Assembly: GCF_016899425.1 (NCBI RefSeq)
Contig: NZ_CP045994.1
Span: 3,224,001-3,288,000, forward strand
From: Burkholderia sp. MS389
Lineage (GTDB): Bacteria > Pseudomonadota > Gammaproteobacteria > Burkholderiales > Burkholderiaceae
Direction: 5' to 3'
Length of the DNA stretch: 64,000 bases
Below the pieces are notes generated by a model. It ran no database searches. It saw only the letters and a list, made by a program, of their open reading frames with translations, and was not told where the DNA came from. Positions 46,570 to 57,760 of this stretch are shown here, in pieces; positions within the stretch are counted from its first letter, which is position 1, and every line of letters starts with the position of its first letter. The position numbers were made by a program, and so were the translations under genes.

Positions 46570-46915
46570 GCGGGCCCGTGCGCGGCGGCGCACCGCGCCG
46601 CGCGAACCCATTCCACGGCCCATCTGTGCCGACATACGGACTCGTCTTACGGGCGCTGCGCGCGTCCTGCCTTTCGACCCGGTCTGACCGCGATGTCGCA
46701 CTTCGCGCCTAATATCGCGTCTCATACCTATCGCCTCAAATTTCGTATTCGTCTGATCGACGGCCTATAAGTCGCTCCGTATAGTCGTCCGCTCAAACCG
46801 CAGCCGCCTTATTCGCTCATCCCGTTCGCAACGGCGATGCGCTCCGCTGCAGTCGATGCGTATCGTCGCCATTTCCGGCAGCGTGCGCGAAATTGAACGA
46901 TCAGGAGTCCGATTC
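46570..46915. other. Intergenic region before the trimeric autotransporter
   Basis: This 346-base stretch is less GC-rich than its surroundings (for example 46711-46800). A strong ribosome site AGGAG lies 8 bases before the adhesin ATG. I find no convincing promoter, terminator or small gene by eye; an in-frame extension upstream of 46916 has no signal-peptide character. Confidence 0.5.
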
Positions 46916-48715
46916 ATGTTCCACCCCGTCACCCCACCACCCGACAACGCGCGTGCCCGCTCGCGCATTGCGACGCACCGGCCGCGCCTGTCCGCACTCG
47001 CCTTCTCGCTCGTCGCGCTCGCGTCGGGCTACAGCCATGCCGCGCAGCCCGATCTGGTCCTCGACAACCTTGTCGTCAAGGCCGGCGCAACCCCGCCACC
47101 CAGCGCAACGGGCGCAGGTTCGATCGCCCTTGGTCCCGGCGCGCAGGCAAAAGGAGAAGACGGCGGTGATTACTCGGCAATCGCGATTGGCGGAGCAGCA
47201 ATCGCCGACGGGCGATCCACGATCGCCATCGGCGAAGGAACGAACGTTCACGGCGATCGCTCGAGCGCGCTCGGGGTCGGGTCGAACATCAACGCGAACC
47301 GCGCGCTCGCACTCGGCGCGGATGCGGTGGTCACCGCGCACGACGCGGTCGCGCTCGGGCAAGGCAGCGTCGCCGACCGAGGCAACACCGTGTCGATCGG
47401 CAAAACCGGCAACGAGCGGCAGCTCGTCAATCTTCGCGCCGGTACGAACGACACCGACGCAGTCAACCTGTCGCAGCTCAAGCCGGTCGTCGAGGCGCTC
47501 GGCGGCGAAGCCACGATCAACGCGGACGGAAGCGTACGCAGTCCGAACTATACGGTCGACGGCAAGTCGTTCAACGATGTCGGCAGCGCGCTGACGAGTC
47601 TGGACGATCGAGCCAAAGCCAACACGCAATCGATCACGATGCTCGACGGCCGCGTCACGAACGTCGAAGGCGACGTCAAATCCATCCGCGTCGATGTCGA
47701 CGATCTTGGCACGCGCGTCAACAACGGCACCACCGGCCTCGTGCGCCAGGATCCTGCGAGCCTCGCGATCTCGATCGGCGCCGACAAGGGCGGCGCGTCG
47801 GTGAGCCTCGCAGGCACGGACGGCACGCGTACGCTGACCGGCCTGTCGAACGGCGTGGGCGACACCGACGCCGTGACGATCGCGCAGTTGAAGGCAACCG
47901 GCCTGGTCGACCCGGACGGCAAGCCGCTCAGTGCGCTCGTGTACGACGACCTGTCGCTCGGCCGCGCGACGCTCGGCGGGGTCGGCGGCACGCTGCTCGA
48001 CAATGTGCGGCCCGGTGCGATCGTCGCGGGCGGCATGCAGGCCGTCAACGGCGGGCAGCTCTTCACGATGCAGCAGCAATTCGACAGCCGCTTCGATTCG
48101 CTGAACACGCGCCTGTCGGACATCGAGAAGAACGGCCCCGCCGTTACGCCGCCGGCGGGCAACCATGGCAACGACTTTGCGCAGCTCGGCGACGGCTCGG
48201 GCGCGACCGGCTCGAATTCGATGGCGCTCGGCAAGGGCTCGACTGCGTCCGGCGACGATAGCCTTGCGATCGGGAACAACGCGACGGCATCGGGCAACAA
48301 TTCGGTCGCGCTCGGCAACAACTCCGTCGCCGACCGCGACGACACGGTCTCCGTCGGCGCGCCCGGTCAGGAGCGGCAGATCACCAACGTCAAGGCCGGC
48401 ACCGCACCTACCGATGCCGTGAACGTGCAACAATTGCGCGACCAGATCGGCAGCGTGCGTAACGACATTGACCACTATCGTCGCGACGCAAGCGGCGGCA
48501 TCGCGTCCGCCGTCGCCATCGCAAACCTGCCGCAGGCATCGCTGGCAGGCGAAAGCATGGTCTCGATCGCCGGCGGCACTTACAGCGGGCAGTCGGCCGT
48601 CGCGTTCGGCCTGTCCACCGCCACGCGCAACGGGCGCTGGGTGGTCAAGGCGTCCGGCTCCACCAATACGCGCGGCACGGTCGCGGTCGGCGCCGGCGCC
48701 GGTTATCGCTGGTAA
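46916..48715 (+). CDS. Trimeric autotransporter adhesin (YadA-like)
   Basis: A 599-residue trimeric autotransporter, exported to the surface through its own C-terminal barrel. A signal peptide (about residues 1-42, ending SHA) is followed by a YadA-type head with degenerate repeats such as SIALGPGA, SAIAIGGA and ALALGADA. A neck GNERQLVNLRAGTNDTDAVN follows, then a coiled-coil stalk with a second head-neck block (SMALGKGST, then QERQITNVKAGTAPTDAVNV). The last ~70 residues form the anchor, ending GAGAGYRW. It is short for Burkholderia members of this family. Confidence 0.93.
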   Translation: MFHPVTPPPDNARARSRIATHRPRLSALAFSLVALASGYSHAAQPDLVLDNLVVKAGATPPPSATGAGSIALGPGAQAKGEDGGDYSAIAIGGAAIADGRSTIAIGEGTNVHGDRSSALGVGSNINANRALALGADAVVTAHDAVALGQGSVADRGNTVSIGKTGNERQLVNLRAGTNDTDAVNLSQLKPVVEALGGEATINADGSVRSPNYTVDGKSFNDVGSALTSLDDRAKANTQSITMLDGRVTNVEGDVKSIRVDVDDLGTRVNNGTTGLVRQDPASLAISIGADKGGASVSLAGTDGTRTLTGLSNGVGDTDAVTIAQLKATGLVDPDGKPLSALVYDDLSLGRATLGGVGGTLLDNVRPGAIVAGGMQAVNGGQLFTMQQQFDSRFDSLNTRLSDIEKNGPAVTPPAGNHGNDFAQLGDGSGATGSNSMALGKGSTASGDDSLAIGNNATASGNNSVALGNNSVADRDDTVSVGAPGQERQITNVKAGTAPTDAVNVQQLRDQIGSVRNDIDHYRRDASGGIASAVAIANLPQASLAGESMVSIAGGTYSGQSAVAFGLSTATRNGRWVVKASGSTNTRGTVAVGAGAGYRW

Positions 48716-48750
48716 GCCGTCGCCACTCGGCCACCGGTATCACGCGACAA

Positions 48751-48788
48751 GGGCCGGGCTTCGCTCGACGCGAAGCCCGGCCCTCTTT
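48751..48788 (+). terminator. Intrinsic terminator after the autotransporter gene
   Basis: GGGCCGGGCTTCG (48751-48763) and CGAAGCCCGGCCC (48771-48783) form a perfect 13-bp stem with a 7-base loop, followed by a short T-rich TCTTT. It lies 35 bases after the adhesin stop. Confidence 0.85.
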
Positions 48789-48841
48789 CCGCCTGCAGCG
48801 CAGAGCGACTGCCCGCGTCACGCCCCGTCGCGCCCCCCGAC

Positions 48842-49732
48842 CTATCCCCGCCCCTTCCACGGCACCACCCGCCGCTCGATCCATCGCATCGCGAGATCGA
48901 ACAGCCACGCGATCGCGCCGATGATCAGGATCCCCATCACGACGATATCCGTGCGCAGGAAGCTCGATGCGTTGAGCACCATCTGCCCGAGCCCGGCCGT
49001 CGCGGCGACCATCTCGGCCGCGACGAGCGTCGTCCAGCCGAACCCGATCGCGATCCGCAGCCCGGTGAGGATCTCCGGCAGCGCGGCCGGCAGCACCACA
49101 TGCCGCACGATCTGCGCGAAGCTGCCGCCGAGCGAATACGCGGCGTTGATCTGCTCGACCGTCGCGGCGCGCACGCCGGCGCGCGCGGCCATCGCGATCG
49201 GCGCGAAGCACGCGAGGAAGATCACGACGAGCTTCGCCGTTTCGTCGATGCCGAACCAGATCACGACGAGCGGCAGGTATGCGAGCGGCGGCAGCGGCCG
49301 GTAGAACTCCAGCAGCGGATCGAGCACGCCGCGTGCAAGGCGGCTCACGCCCATCAGGATGCCGGCCGGCACGCCGATCGCGGTGGCGAGCAGGAACGCG
49401 CCGAACACGCGCGCGGCGCTCCACAGCAAATGCTCGGACAGCGGCAGGCCACCCTGGATGCGGCCATGCCAGGCGTCGACGAATGCCACCCACACGGCTT
49501 CCGGCGCGGGCAGGAACAGCGGCGGCAGCCACTGGCGATGCGTGGCGACCCACCACAGCACGGCCAGCGCTGCAACCGTCGCCGCGCTCAAGGCCGCCGT
49601 CTTCCCCTCCCCCGGCAACCGGTAGCGGTGCGACGACGGCGCACGACGCGCGGCTGCCTGAGTCCGCGTGCGATCGTCCTGCTCGAAACCTGCGACCGTC
49701 CCGCCGGCCGTCCACGAATCCTGCGTGCTCAT
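48842..49732 (-). CDS. ABC transporter permease, TauC/SsuC type
   Basis: Membrane permease of the taurine/aliphatic sulfonate/nitrate ABC family, 296 residues from ATG 49732 (MSTQDSW, AGGA ribosome site). It has six helices and the family's EAA-like loop NAAYSLGGSFAQIVRHVVLP. A longer frame starts at ATG 49804, which shares a base with the stop of the ATPase gene (TGATG); it would add 24 residues with no homology pattern. It is the last gene of the transporter operon. Confidence 0.88.
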   Translation of the reverse strand: MSTQDSWTAGGTVAGFEQDDRTRTQAAARRAPSSHRYRLPGEGKTAALSAATVAALAVLWWVATHRQWLPPLFLPAPEAVWVAFVDAWHGRIQGGLPLSEHLLWSAARVFGAFLLATAIGVPAGILMGVSRLARGVLDPLLEFYRPLPPLAYLPLVVIWFGIDETAKLVVIFLACFAPIAMAARAGVRAATVEQINAAYSLGGSFAQIVRHVVLPAALPEILTGLRIAIGFGWTTLVAAEMVAATAGLGQMVLNASSFLRTDIVVMGILIIGAIAWLFDLAMRWIERRVVPWKGRG

Positions 49733-49803
49733 GCTGTCCTGCCTGTGCAAAGTGCTGATCCGACCGCGTCCGACCGACGCGCCCTGTCGCGCGAGTTCGT
49801 GCA

Positions 49804-51658
<1,855 letters not shown>

Positions 51659-51848
51659 GCGGCTCTCCTTCGGAATGCGGGCATTGCTGCGGGAGAGCCG
51701 ACTTTACGGGCTTTGCGTGCGGCGGGAGCGAACTTATCCTGCGAAGCTATCGATGATGTTTCAGCTTTGCTTTTCGCGCTGGATTGGATCGCGCGTCCGG
51801 TCGGGTGGCGATTGCCGTGCGCATGCGCGGATCATCGCCGCGCCAACG

Positions 51849-51875
51849 AAAAAACCCGCATCGCTGCGGGCTTTC
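51849..51875 (-). terminator. Intrinsic terminator after lipA
   Basis: Read on the minus strand, CCCGCA-GCGA-TGCGGG forms a 6-bp stem followed by six T. It is about 26 bases after the lipA stop. Confidence 0.85.
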
Positions 51876-51900
51876 GGGACTGCTGCTGCAAACGCGACGC

Positions 51901-52893
51901 TCAGACCACCCCTGCCCCATGCGCCTGCAGGTCGGCATGATAGCTCGACCGCACCATCGCGCCGACCGCCGCGTGCGTGAAGCCCATCTTGTACGCCTCT
52001 TCCTCGTACATCTTGAACGTATCCGGATGCACGTACGCCCGCACCGGCAGGTGGTGCTCGGACGGCTGCAGGTACTGGCCGATCGTCAGCATGTCGACGT
52101 CGTGCGCGCGCAGGTCGCGCATCACCTGCAGGATTTCCTCTTCGGTTTCGCCGAGGCCGACCATCAGGCCCGACTTCGTCGCGACGTCCGGATGCAGCGC
52201 CTTGAAGTCCTTCAAGAGCTTCAGCGAGTGCGCATAGTCCGAACCCGGGCGCGCTTCCTTGTACAGGCGCGGCACCGTTTCGAGGTTGTGGTTCATCACG
52301 TCGGGCGGCGCCGCGTTCAGGATCGAGATCGCGCGGTCGAGACGGCCGCGGAAATCCGGCGTCAGGATCTCGATGCGCGTGTCCGGCGACTGCGCACGCG
52401 TTTCGCGAATGCACTCGACGAAGTGGGCGGCGCCGCCGTCGCGCAGGTCGTCGCGGTCGACGCTCGTGATCACCACGTACTTGAGCTTGAGCGCGGCGAT
52501 CGTGCGCGCGAGGTTCTTCGGTTCATCCGCATCGAGCGGATCGGGACGGCCGTGGCCGACGTCGCAGAACGGGCAGCGGCGCGTGCACTTGTCGCCCATG
52601 ATCATGAACGTCGCGGTGCCCTTGCCGAAGCATTCGCCGATGTTCGGGCAGCTCGCTTCCTCGCACACGGTGTGCAGGTTGTGCTCGCGCAGGATCGTCT
52701 TGATCTCGTTGAAGCGCGAGCTGCCGGTGGCCGCCTTCACGCGGATCCACTCGGGCTTCTTCAGCTTTTCGATCGGAATGACCTTGATCGGGATGCGCGC
52801 CGTCTTCGCCTGCGCCTTCTGCTTGGCGGTCGGATCGTAGGCCGGGGTCGCGGCCGAATCGGCCGGTGCGGGAGAAGCGGTAACGTCAGTCAT
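51901..52893 (-). CDS. lipA: Lipoyl synthase
   Basis: Radical SAM enzyme that inserts sulfur at C6 and C8 of octanoyl groups on lipoyl domains. The 330-residue product has the auxiliary cluster motif [12 protein letters not shown] (Cx4Cx5C), the radical SAM motif [13 protein letters not shown] (CxxxCxxC) and the C-terminal RSSYHA signature. An N-terminal Ala/Pro-rich stretch precedes the core. The gene overlaps lipB by 8 bases and follows it in the operon. Confidence 0.98.
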   Translation of the reverse strand: MTDVTASPAPADSAATPAYDPTAKQKAQAKTARIPIKVIPIEKLKKPEWIRVKAATGSSRFNEIKTILREHNLHTVCEEASCPNIGECFGKGTATFMIMGDKCTRRCPFCDVGHGRPDPLDADEPKNLARTIAALKLKYVVITSVDRDDLRDGGAAHFVECIRETRAQSPDTRIEILTPDFRGRLDRAISILNAAPPDVMNHNLETVPRLYKEARPGSDYAHSLKLLKDFKALHPDVATKSGLMVGLGETEEEILQVMRDLRAHDVDMLTIGQYLQPSEHHLPVRAYVHPDTFKMYEEEAYKMGFTHAAVGAMVRSSYHADLQAHGAGVV

Positions 52894-53641
52894 TCGATTG
52901 TTCCAGTGCGTGCGGCTTGTCGGCGGCCGCGGATGCGCCGTCGAGGTTGGCGATCAGACGGCCCACCAGCGTGTGGGCGACGTCGTTCCAGTCGGCGGCA
53001 ACCGCGAGGCTCGCCATGTCGACGGTTTCCAGTCCGGCATAGCCGCACGGGTTGATCGCAAGAAACGGGCGCAGATCCATCTTCACGTTCAGGCTCAGCC
53101 CGTGATAGCTGCAGCCGTTGCGGATCTTCAGGCCGAGGGCCGCGATTTTCGCGCCCTCGTGCAGGCCGGATGCCACGTAGATCCCCGGCGCGCCCGCCTT
53201 GCGGACCGAAGCGAGATTATACGCCGCGAGGGTTTCGATCACGGCCTCCTCGATCTTCGTCACGAGCGTGCGCACCATCAGCTTGCGCCGGCGCAGGTCC
53301 AGCAGCAGGTAGACGACGATCTGGCCGGGGCCGTGGTAGGTGATTTGTCCGCCGCGGTCGACCTTGACGAGCGGCACGCCGCTGTCGGCCACCAGCAGGT
53401 GCGCCGGGTCGCCGGCCTGGCCGAGCGTGTAGACGGGCGGATGCTCGACCACCCAGATTTCGTCGCCGGTGTCGGCCGTGCGCGTGTCGGTGAACGCGCG
53501 CATCGCGTCGAAGCTCGCGTCGTACGCCTCGCGGCCCCGCCATCGCACGGTGACCGGCTGGGCCGGCTGAGCCGGGACTCCGGCGGGCGATGCGGAAACG
53601 GCGACAGGCGTGGACACGATGGAAACCGGCGAAACGGACAT
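52886..53641 (-). CDS. lipB: Octanoyltransferase LipB
   Basis: Transfers octanoyl from octanoyl-ACP to apo lipoyl domains before LipA acts. The 251-residue product has the family motifs [33 protein letters not shown], the catalytic-Lys segment [20 protein letters not shown] and the substrate-site [16 protein letters not shown]. An N-terminal Ser/Val/Pro-rich stretch of about 30 residues is not part of the family core, so a later start is possible. It overlaps lipA. Confidence 0.95.
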   Translation of the reverse strand: MSVSPVSIVSTPVAVSASPAGVPAQPAQPVTVRWRGREAYDASFDAMRAFTDTRTADTGDEIWVVEHPPVYTLGQAGDPAHLLVADSGVPLVKVDRGGQITYHGPGQIVVYLLLDLRRRKLMVRTLVTKIEEAVIETLAAYNLASVRKAGAPGIYVASGLHEGAKIAALGLKIRNGCSYHGLSLNVKMDLRPFLAINPCGYAGLETVDMASLAVAADWNDVAHTLVGRLIANLDGASAAADKPHALEQSND

Positions 53642-53725
53642 GGGCGGTAGTTTACCGAAAACCCATGGGTCTCGCCGGCCTGGGGACGGGGACGGATCGC
53701 CGGTATCCGTCGGATGAAACGATGG

Positions 53726-54052
53726 TCAGACGGTACGCCAGCCGTCGTGCAGCAGCGCGTTGACGCGTTCGCGCAGCCGGGACAGCCCGCCGAGCGCGAC
53801 TTCCCGCGGCGGGCGCGACACCGAGAACGCGACGCACGCGCCCTCGCGGCCTTCCGCGCTGAGCCACAGCCGCTCGCCGCGGCGCAGCTTCAGCGTCTCG
53901 CCGTCGGCCAGGAAATAGTCGTCGACGTCGTTGCTGCGCGTCGCCCAGACCGGCCCGCACTGGACGATCAGCCGCGTGCTGCGTTGCACCTTCATCGGTA
54001 CGGTCTCGCCCGGGGGAATTTCGAAGGTGATGCTTGAAGAGATTTCTTGCAT
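53726..54052 (-). CDS. DUF2917 family small protein
   Basis: A 108-residue cupin-like beta protein starting MQEISSSITFEIPPGETVPM, with the DUF2917 segments LIVQCGPVWATRSNDVDDYF and LRRGERLWLSAEG. No catalytic residue pattern is obvious. The ATG at 54052 follows GGAG; an upstream TTG is rejected. It is divergent from the GcvA-like LysR gene at 54155, a pairing I recall from related genomes, and may be its target. Function is unknown. Confidence 0.82.
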   Translation of the reverse strand: MQEISSSITFEIPPGETVPMKVQRSTRLIVQCGPVWATRSNDVDDYFLADGETLKLRRGERLWLSAEGREGACVAFSVSRPPREVALGGLSRLRERVNALLHDGWRTV

Positions 54053-54080
54053 GATCGACTCCGCCAATAAGTGCTTCGAT

Positions 54081-54107
54081 GACTACAATCCTAGTCACTT
54101 GAAGGTG
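54081..54107. promoter_or_regulatory. Candidate regulator site between DUF2917 and LysR genes
   Basis: GACTA-CAATCC-TAGTC (54081-54096) is an inverted repeat that shares its last base with an imperfect palindrome CACTTGAAGGTG (54096-54107). The pair lies in the 102-base divergent gap and could hold the LysR site. Confidence 0.35.
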
Positions 54108-54154
54108 TCCGACCAAACGACCAATTTTCACGTCGATGTGAGGAAAATTAGCAA

Positions 54155-55144
54155 ATGGACCTCCGCCAGCTGCCGGCGCTGAACGCGATTCGCGCGTTCG
54201 AAGCCGCCGCCCGCCACGAGAACTTCTCGCGCGCCGCCGACGAGCTGTTCGTCACGCACGGCGCGGTCAGCCACCAGGTGCGCGCGCTCGAGGAAGAGCT
54301 CGGCGTGCAGCTGTTCACGCGCAACGGCAAGCGGCTGTGCCTGACCGACGCCGGCATGCGCTACGCGCAGCAGATCCGCACCGCGCTGATGGTGATCGCC
54401 GACGCGACGCGCGACGTGCGCGCGAGCGACCGCGACCGGCGGCTGGTGGTGTCGATGCTGTCGTCGTTCGCCGCGCGCTTCATCACACCGCGCATCGGCA
54501 CGTTCATCGAGCGGCATCCGGAAATCGACGTCGAGCTGCAGTCGACCAACTCGCTCACCGATTTCGCGCGCGACGACGTCGATCTGGCGATCCGCTTCGG
54601 CTTCGGCAGCTATCCGGGGCTGCACGTGGAGCCGCTGTTCGAGGAGGTGTTCTTTCCGGCGTGCGCGCCGACGCTGAACGGCGGCAAGCTGCCGCAGACG
54701 CCCGCCGATCTCGTGCACTACCCGCTGCTGCGCTCGGACGACGAGCTGTGGCGGCCGTGGTTCGACGCGGCCGGGCTCGATACGCTGACCGAGCCCAAGC
54801 GGGGGATCCTGTACCAGGATTCGTCGAACCTGCTGCTGGCCGCGATCGAAGGCCAGGGCATCGCGCTGGTGCGCCGCTCGCTCGCGGTGCACGACCTGCT
54901 CGACGGGCGCATCGTGCGCCTGTTCGACATCGACGGGCCGAGCCCGTGGCACTATTTTTTCGTGTGTCCGCCGCCGCTCTTGAACACGCCGCGCGTGCAG
55001 GCGTTCAGGACCTGGCTGTTCGAGGAAGTGGCCGAATACAAGCGGCTGTGCGACGAGCTGGACGCGCGGCGCGCGGCGGGAAAATGCCCCGCCGAGTGCG
55101 CGCTGGAGGGAGGATGGAAAGGGATCAGCGGCCGTTTGCGCTGA
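54155..55144 (+). CDS. GcvA-like LysR-type transcriptional regulator
   Basis: A 329-residue LysR protein of the GcvA class. It begins MDLRQLPALNAIRAFEAAAR, with the HTH NFSRAADELFVTHGAVSHQV (about residues 24-43), and has the typical linker and effector domain. It interrupts the usual dat-DUF493-lipB-lipA order and is divergent from the DUF2917 gene. The target and ligand are not known; control of the neighbour or of itself is the simplest inference. Confidence 0.92.
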   Translation: MDLRQLPALNAIRAFEAAARHENFSRAADELFVTHGAVSHQVRALEEELGVQLFTRNGKRLCLTDAGMRYAQQIRTALMVIADATRDVRASDRDRRLVVSMLSSFAARFITPRIGTFIERHPEIDVELQSTNSLTDFARDDVDLAIRFGFGSYPGLHVEPLFEEVFFPACAPTLNGGKLPQTPADLVHYPLLRSDDELWRPWFDAAGLDTLTEPKRGILYQDSSNLLLAAIEGQGIALVRRSLAVHDLLDGRIVRLFDIDGPSPWHYFFVCPPPLLNTPRVQAFRTWLFEEVAEYKRLCDELDARRAAGKCPAECALEGGWKGISGRLR

Positions 55145-55166
55145 CCCCGGACGCCGGAACGGGCGC

Positions 55167-55478
55167 TTAAAGCACGACCTTGACCATCGGATGGCCGGTC
55201 AGCGCACGGTAGATGTTGTCGAGCTGTTCCTGGCTCGTCGCGCGCACGGTGATCGTGAGGCCCGTGTAATTGCCGCCGCTCGACGCGCGCTCCTCGATTT
55301 TCTCGACGTCGATCTCGTTGTCGTGAACGGCCACGACCTTGAAGATCGTGTCCTTGAACTCGGGGTGCGCCTTGCCCATGATCTTGATCGGGAAATCGCA
55401 CGGAAACTCCAGCAGCGACTCCTTCCGGGTCTCGATTGCGCCGGTGACCTCGACGGTTTTGGTCGGTTCGCTCATCAT
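55167..55478 (-). CDS. DUF493 (YbeD-like) protein
   Basis: A 103-residue ACT-like small protein with the family motifs LLEFPCDFPIKIMGKAHPEF and GNYTGLTITVRATSQEQLD. YbeD-type proteins are encoded beside lipB in many proteobacteria; here the DUF2917/LysR pair sits between them. It overlaps the upstream aminotransferase gene by 4 bases, so translation is coupled. The function is unknown. Confidence 0.92.
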   Translation of the reverse strand: MMSEPTKTVEVTGAIETRKESLLEFPCDFPIKIMGKAHPEFKDTIFKVVAVHDNEIDVEKIEERASSGGNYTGLTITVRATSQEQLDNIYRALTGHPMVKVVL

Positions 55479-56401
55479 TTTCTCCGGGTTAGGTCAAACT
55501 GTTCAAACTCGCGTGCCTTCGCACGCTGGTACGCGTCATACAGCGCCGCGAACACGGGGCCCGGCTTGCCGCCCTGCACGGGCAGATCGTCGAGCGACGT
55601 CACAGGCAGGATTTCCTTGGTGGCCGACGTCAGCATGATCTCGTCGGCCGAGCGCAGCTCGACCTCGCTGATCTCGCGCGCGACGAACCGGATCCCGCAT
55701 TCTTCGGCCAGCTGCTCGACCAGCGCGTAGCGGATCCCTTCGAGGATCTTGTTGCTGCGCGGCGGCGCGAACAGCTCGCCGTTCTTCACGATCCACACGT
55801 TCGACGACGAGCCTTCGGTCACGTTGTCGTCGCGCAGCTGGATCGTCTCGAACGCATCGCGTTCCGCCGCATGCTGCGCCATCAACACGTTGCCGAGCAG
55901 CGAGATCGACTTGATGTCGCAATGCAGCCAGCGGCGATCCTCGGCCGTCACGCAGCGCACGCCCTTCGCGCGCTCCGCTTCGGACGGCAGGCGCAGCGGG
56001 CTCGTCATCGCGAACACCGTCGGCACCGCGTTCGCCGGGAACGCATGGCCGCGCTTCGCGACACCGCGCGTCACCTGCAAGTAGACGAGCGCGTTGCCGT
56101 CGGCGAGGCCTTCGGCGTTCGCCGCGACGACCCGCTCGATCAGCGCGCGCCAGCCCGCCGCATCGTGCGGGTTGTCGATGCCGATCTTCTTCAGGCTGCG
56201 CGCGAGCCGGTCCAGATGCTGTTCGATCCGGAACGGCACGTGCGCGCCGTCGTGCGCATAGACGGGGACGACTTCATACACGCCGTCGCCGAAGATGAAC
56301 CCGCGGTCGAGCACCGGCACACGGGCTTCGGACAGCGGCACCAGTTCCTCCTGCGCCGAGACGCTGAGGTAGACGATCGGTTCGAATTCGGCTTGGCTCA
56401 T
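55475..56401 (-). CDS. dat: D-amino acid aminotransferase (class IV PLP)
   Basis: Class IV aminotransferase of 308 residues. It has RVPVLDRGFIFGDGVYEVVP at the N-terminus, the PLP-lysine in HCDIKSISLLGNVLMAQ, and the C-terminal phosphate-binding pair EGSSSNVWIVK and TSATKEILPV. These fit D-alanine/branched-chain aminotransferases; the sequence pattern and the adjacent D,D-carboxypeptidase favour a D-amino-acid role, but an IlvE-type substrate cannot be excluded. It overlaps DUF493. Confidence 0.88.
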   Translation of the reverse strand: MSQAEFEPIVYLSVSAQEELVPLSEARVPVLDRGFIFGDGVYEVVPVYAHDGAHVPFRIEQHLDRLARSLKKIGIDNPHDAAGWRALIERVVAANAEGLADGNALVYLQVTRGVAKRGHAFPANAVPTVFAMTSPLRLPSEAERAKGVRCVTAEDRRWLHCDIKSISLLGNVLMAQHAAERDAFETIQLRDDNVTEGSSSNVWIVKNGELFAPPRSNKILEGIRYALVEQLAEECGIRFVAREISEVELRSADEIMLTSATKEILPVTSLDDLPVQGGKPGPVFAALYDAYQRAKAREFEQFDLTRRK

Positions 56402-56449
56402 AGCTTTGACAGATGGGGATGAAGTCGTGAAAACAAAGGCCCGTCGTGC

Positions 56450-57760
56450 TTACTTCTTCTTGCTGAACATCAGCAGGATCGAGTCCCAGATACGTCCGAA
56501 GATACCCGCTTCCGGCACCGCCTGCAGCGCGACGACCGGGAATTCGGACAGCGTCTTGCCGTCGGCGACGATCTTCACGGTGCCGACCTGCTGGCCTGCC
56601 GCGAGCGGCGCGATCAGCGGCGCGTTGACGTCGACCTCGGTCTTGACCTTGTCGCCGAGGCCGCGCGGCACGGTCGCCCACTGGTCGCTCTTCACGCCGA
56701 CCTGCACGGTGTTGTCCTTGCCCTTGTAGACGCGCGGCGTCGAGATCGCCTGGCCGCCCTTGAACAGGCGCACCGAATCGAACGCGCTGTAGCCGTAGTT
56801 CAGCATCTTCATGCTGTCCTGCGTACGGTCGCTTTCCTTCTGCTCGCCCATCATCACCGACACGAGGCGGCGCTGGCCGTCGACGCCCGGGATCGCGCGC
56901 TTCGCCGATGCGATCAGGCAGTAACCGGCCGCCTGCGTGTGGCCCGTCTTCAGGCCGTCGACCGTCGGGTCGAGCCACAACAGACGGTTGCGGTTGCCCT
57001 GGCGGATGTTGTTGTACTTGAATTCCTTCTCCGAGAAGATGCCGTAGTACTGCGGAAAATCGCGGATCAGGTGAGCCGACAGCTTCGCGAGATCGCCGGC
57101 CGTCGTGTAGTGGTTCGGGTCGGGCATGCCGTTCACGTCAGCGAAATGCGTGCCCTTCATGCCGAGGCGCGCGGCCTCGTCGTTCATCAGCGTGACGAAC
57201 TGCCCTTCGCTGCCGCCGACGAGTTCGGCCAGCGCGATCGCAGCGTCATTGCCCGACTGGATGATCATCCCGTACACGAGGTCGTGCACGGACACCGGCT
57301 TGTTCGCCTCGATGAACATGCGCGACTCGTCGCGGCCGACGCGGCGCACGGCTTCGCTCGGCGTGACGATCTGCTCCATCGAGATCTTCTTCTTGTCGAG
57401 CGCCTCGAACACGAGGTAGGCCGTCATCAGCTTCGTCAGCGACGCCGGCTCGACGCGTTCGTCCGCATTGCCCGATGCGAGCACCGTGTTGCTCGTCGCG
57501 TCGACGAGCACCCACGAGCGCGCGTTCACGCCCGGCGGCGGCACCGCGCCCGGCATGTAGGTCGCGGGCGCGCCGGTGAACTGCTCGGCGGCCGGCGCCG
57601 CATGCGCGGCCTTGGCCTTGGCGGCCGGCTTCGCCTCGGCGACGACGATCGTCGATGCGAGCGCGACGGGCAGCATCACGCCGAGCGCGACGTTGCGCGC
57701 GGCGGTGCTGAAGGCGATGGAGGAAGCGAGGGACTTGAGGCCTTGGGAAGACAGACGCAT
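56450..57760 (-). CDS. dacC: D-alanyl-D-alanine carboxypeptidase (PBP5/6 type)
   Basis: Serine DD-carboxypeptidase that removes the terminal D-Ala of peptidoglycan pentapeptides. The 436-residue product has a signal peptide (about 1-43), then the nucleophile motif S107-x-x-K110 (EPASLTKLM), SGN (169-171, IIQSGNDAAIA) and KTG (from 271, DGLKTGHTQAAG), and a C-terminal PBP5_C domain. A hydrophobic/amphipathic tail (IWDSILLMFSKKK) anchors it to the membrane. Start ATG 57760. It is followed by dat. Confidence 0.95.
   Translation of the reverse strand: MRLSSQGLKSLASSIAFSTAARNVALGVMLPVALASTIVVAEAKPAAKAKAAHAAPAAEQFTGAPATYMPGAVPPPGVNARSWVLVDATSNTVLASGNADERVEPASLTKLMTAYLVFEALDKKKISMEQIVTPSEAVRRVGRDESRMFIEANKPVSVHDLVYGMIIQSGNDAAIALAELVGGSEGQFVTLMNDEAARLGMKGTHFADVNGMPDPNHYTTAGDLAKLSAHLIRDFPQYYGIFSEKEFKYNNIRQGNRNRLLWLDPTVDGLKTGHTQAAGYCLIASAKRAIPGVDGQRRLVSVMMGEQKESDRTQDSMKMLNYGYSAFDSVRLFKGGQAISTPRVYKGKDNTVQVGVKSDQWATVPRGLGDKVKTEVDVNAPLIAPLAAGQQVGTVKIVADGKTLSEFPVVALQAVPEAGIFGRIWDSILLMFSKKK

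Noticed and set aside
46856-46915. Earlier start of the autotransporter gene at 46856
   Set aside because: The extension places charged residues before the signal peptide, while ATG 46916 has AGGAG at good spacing.
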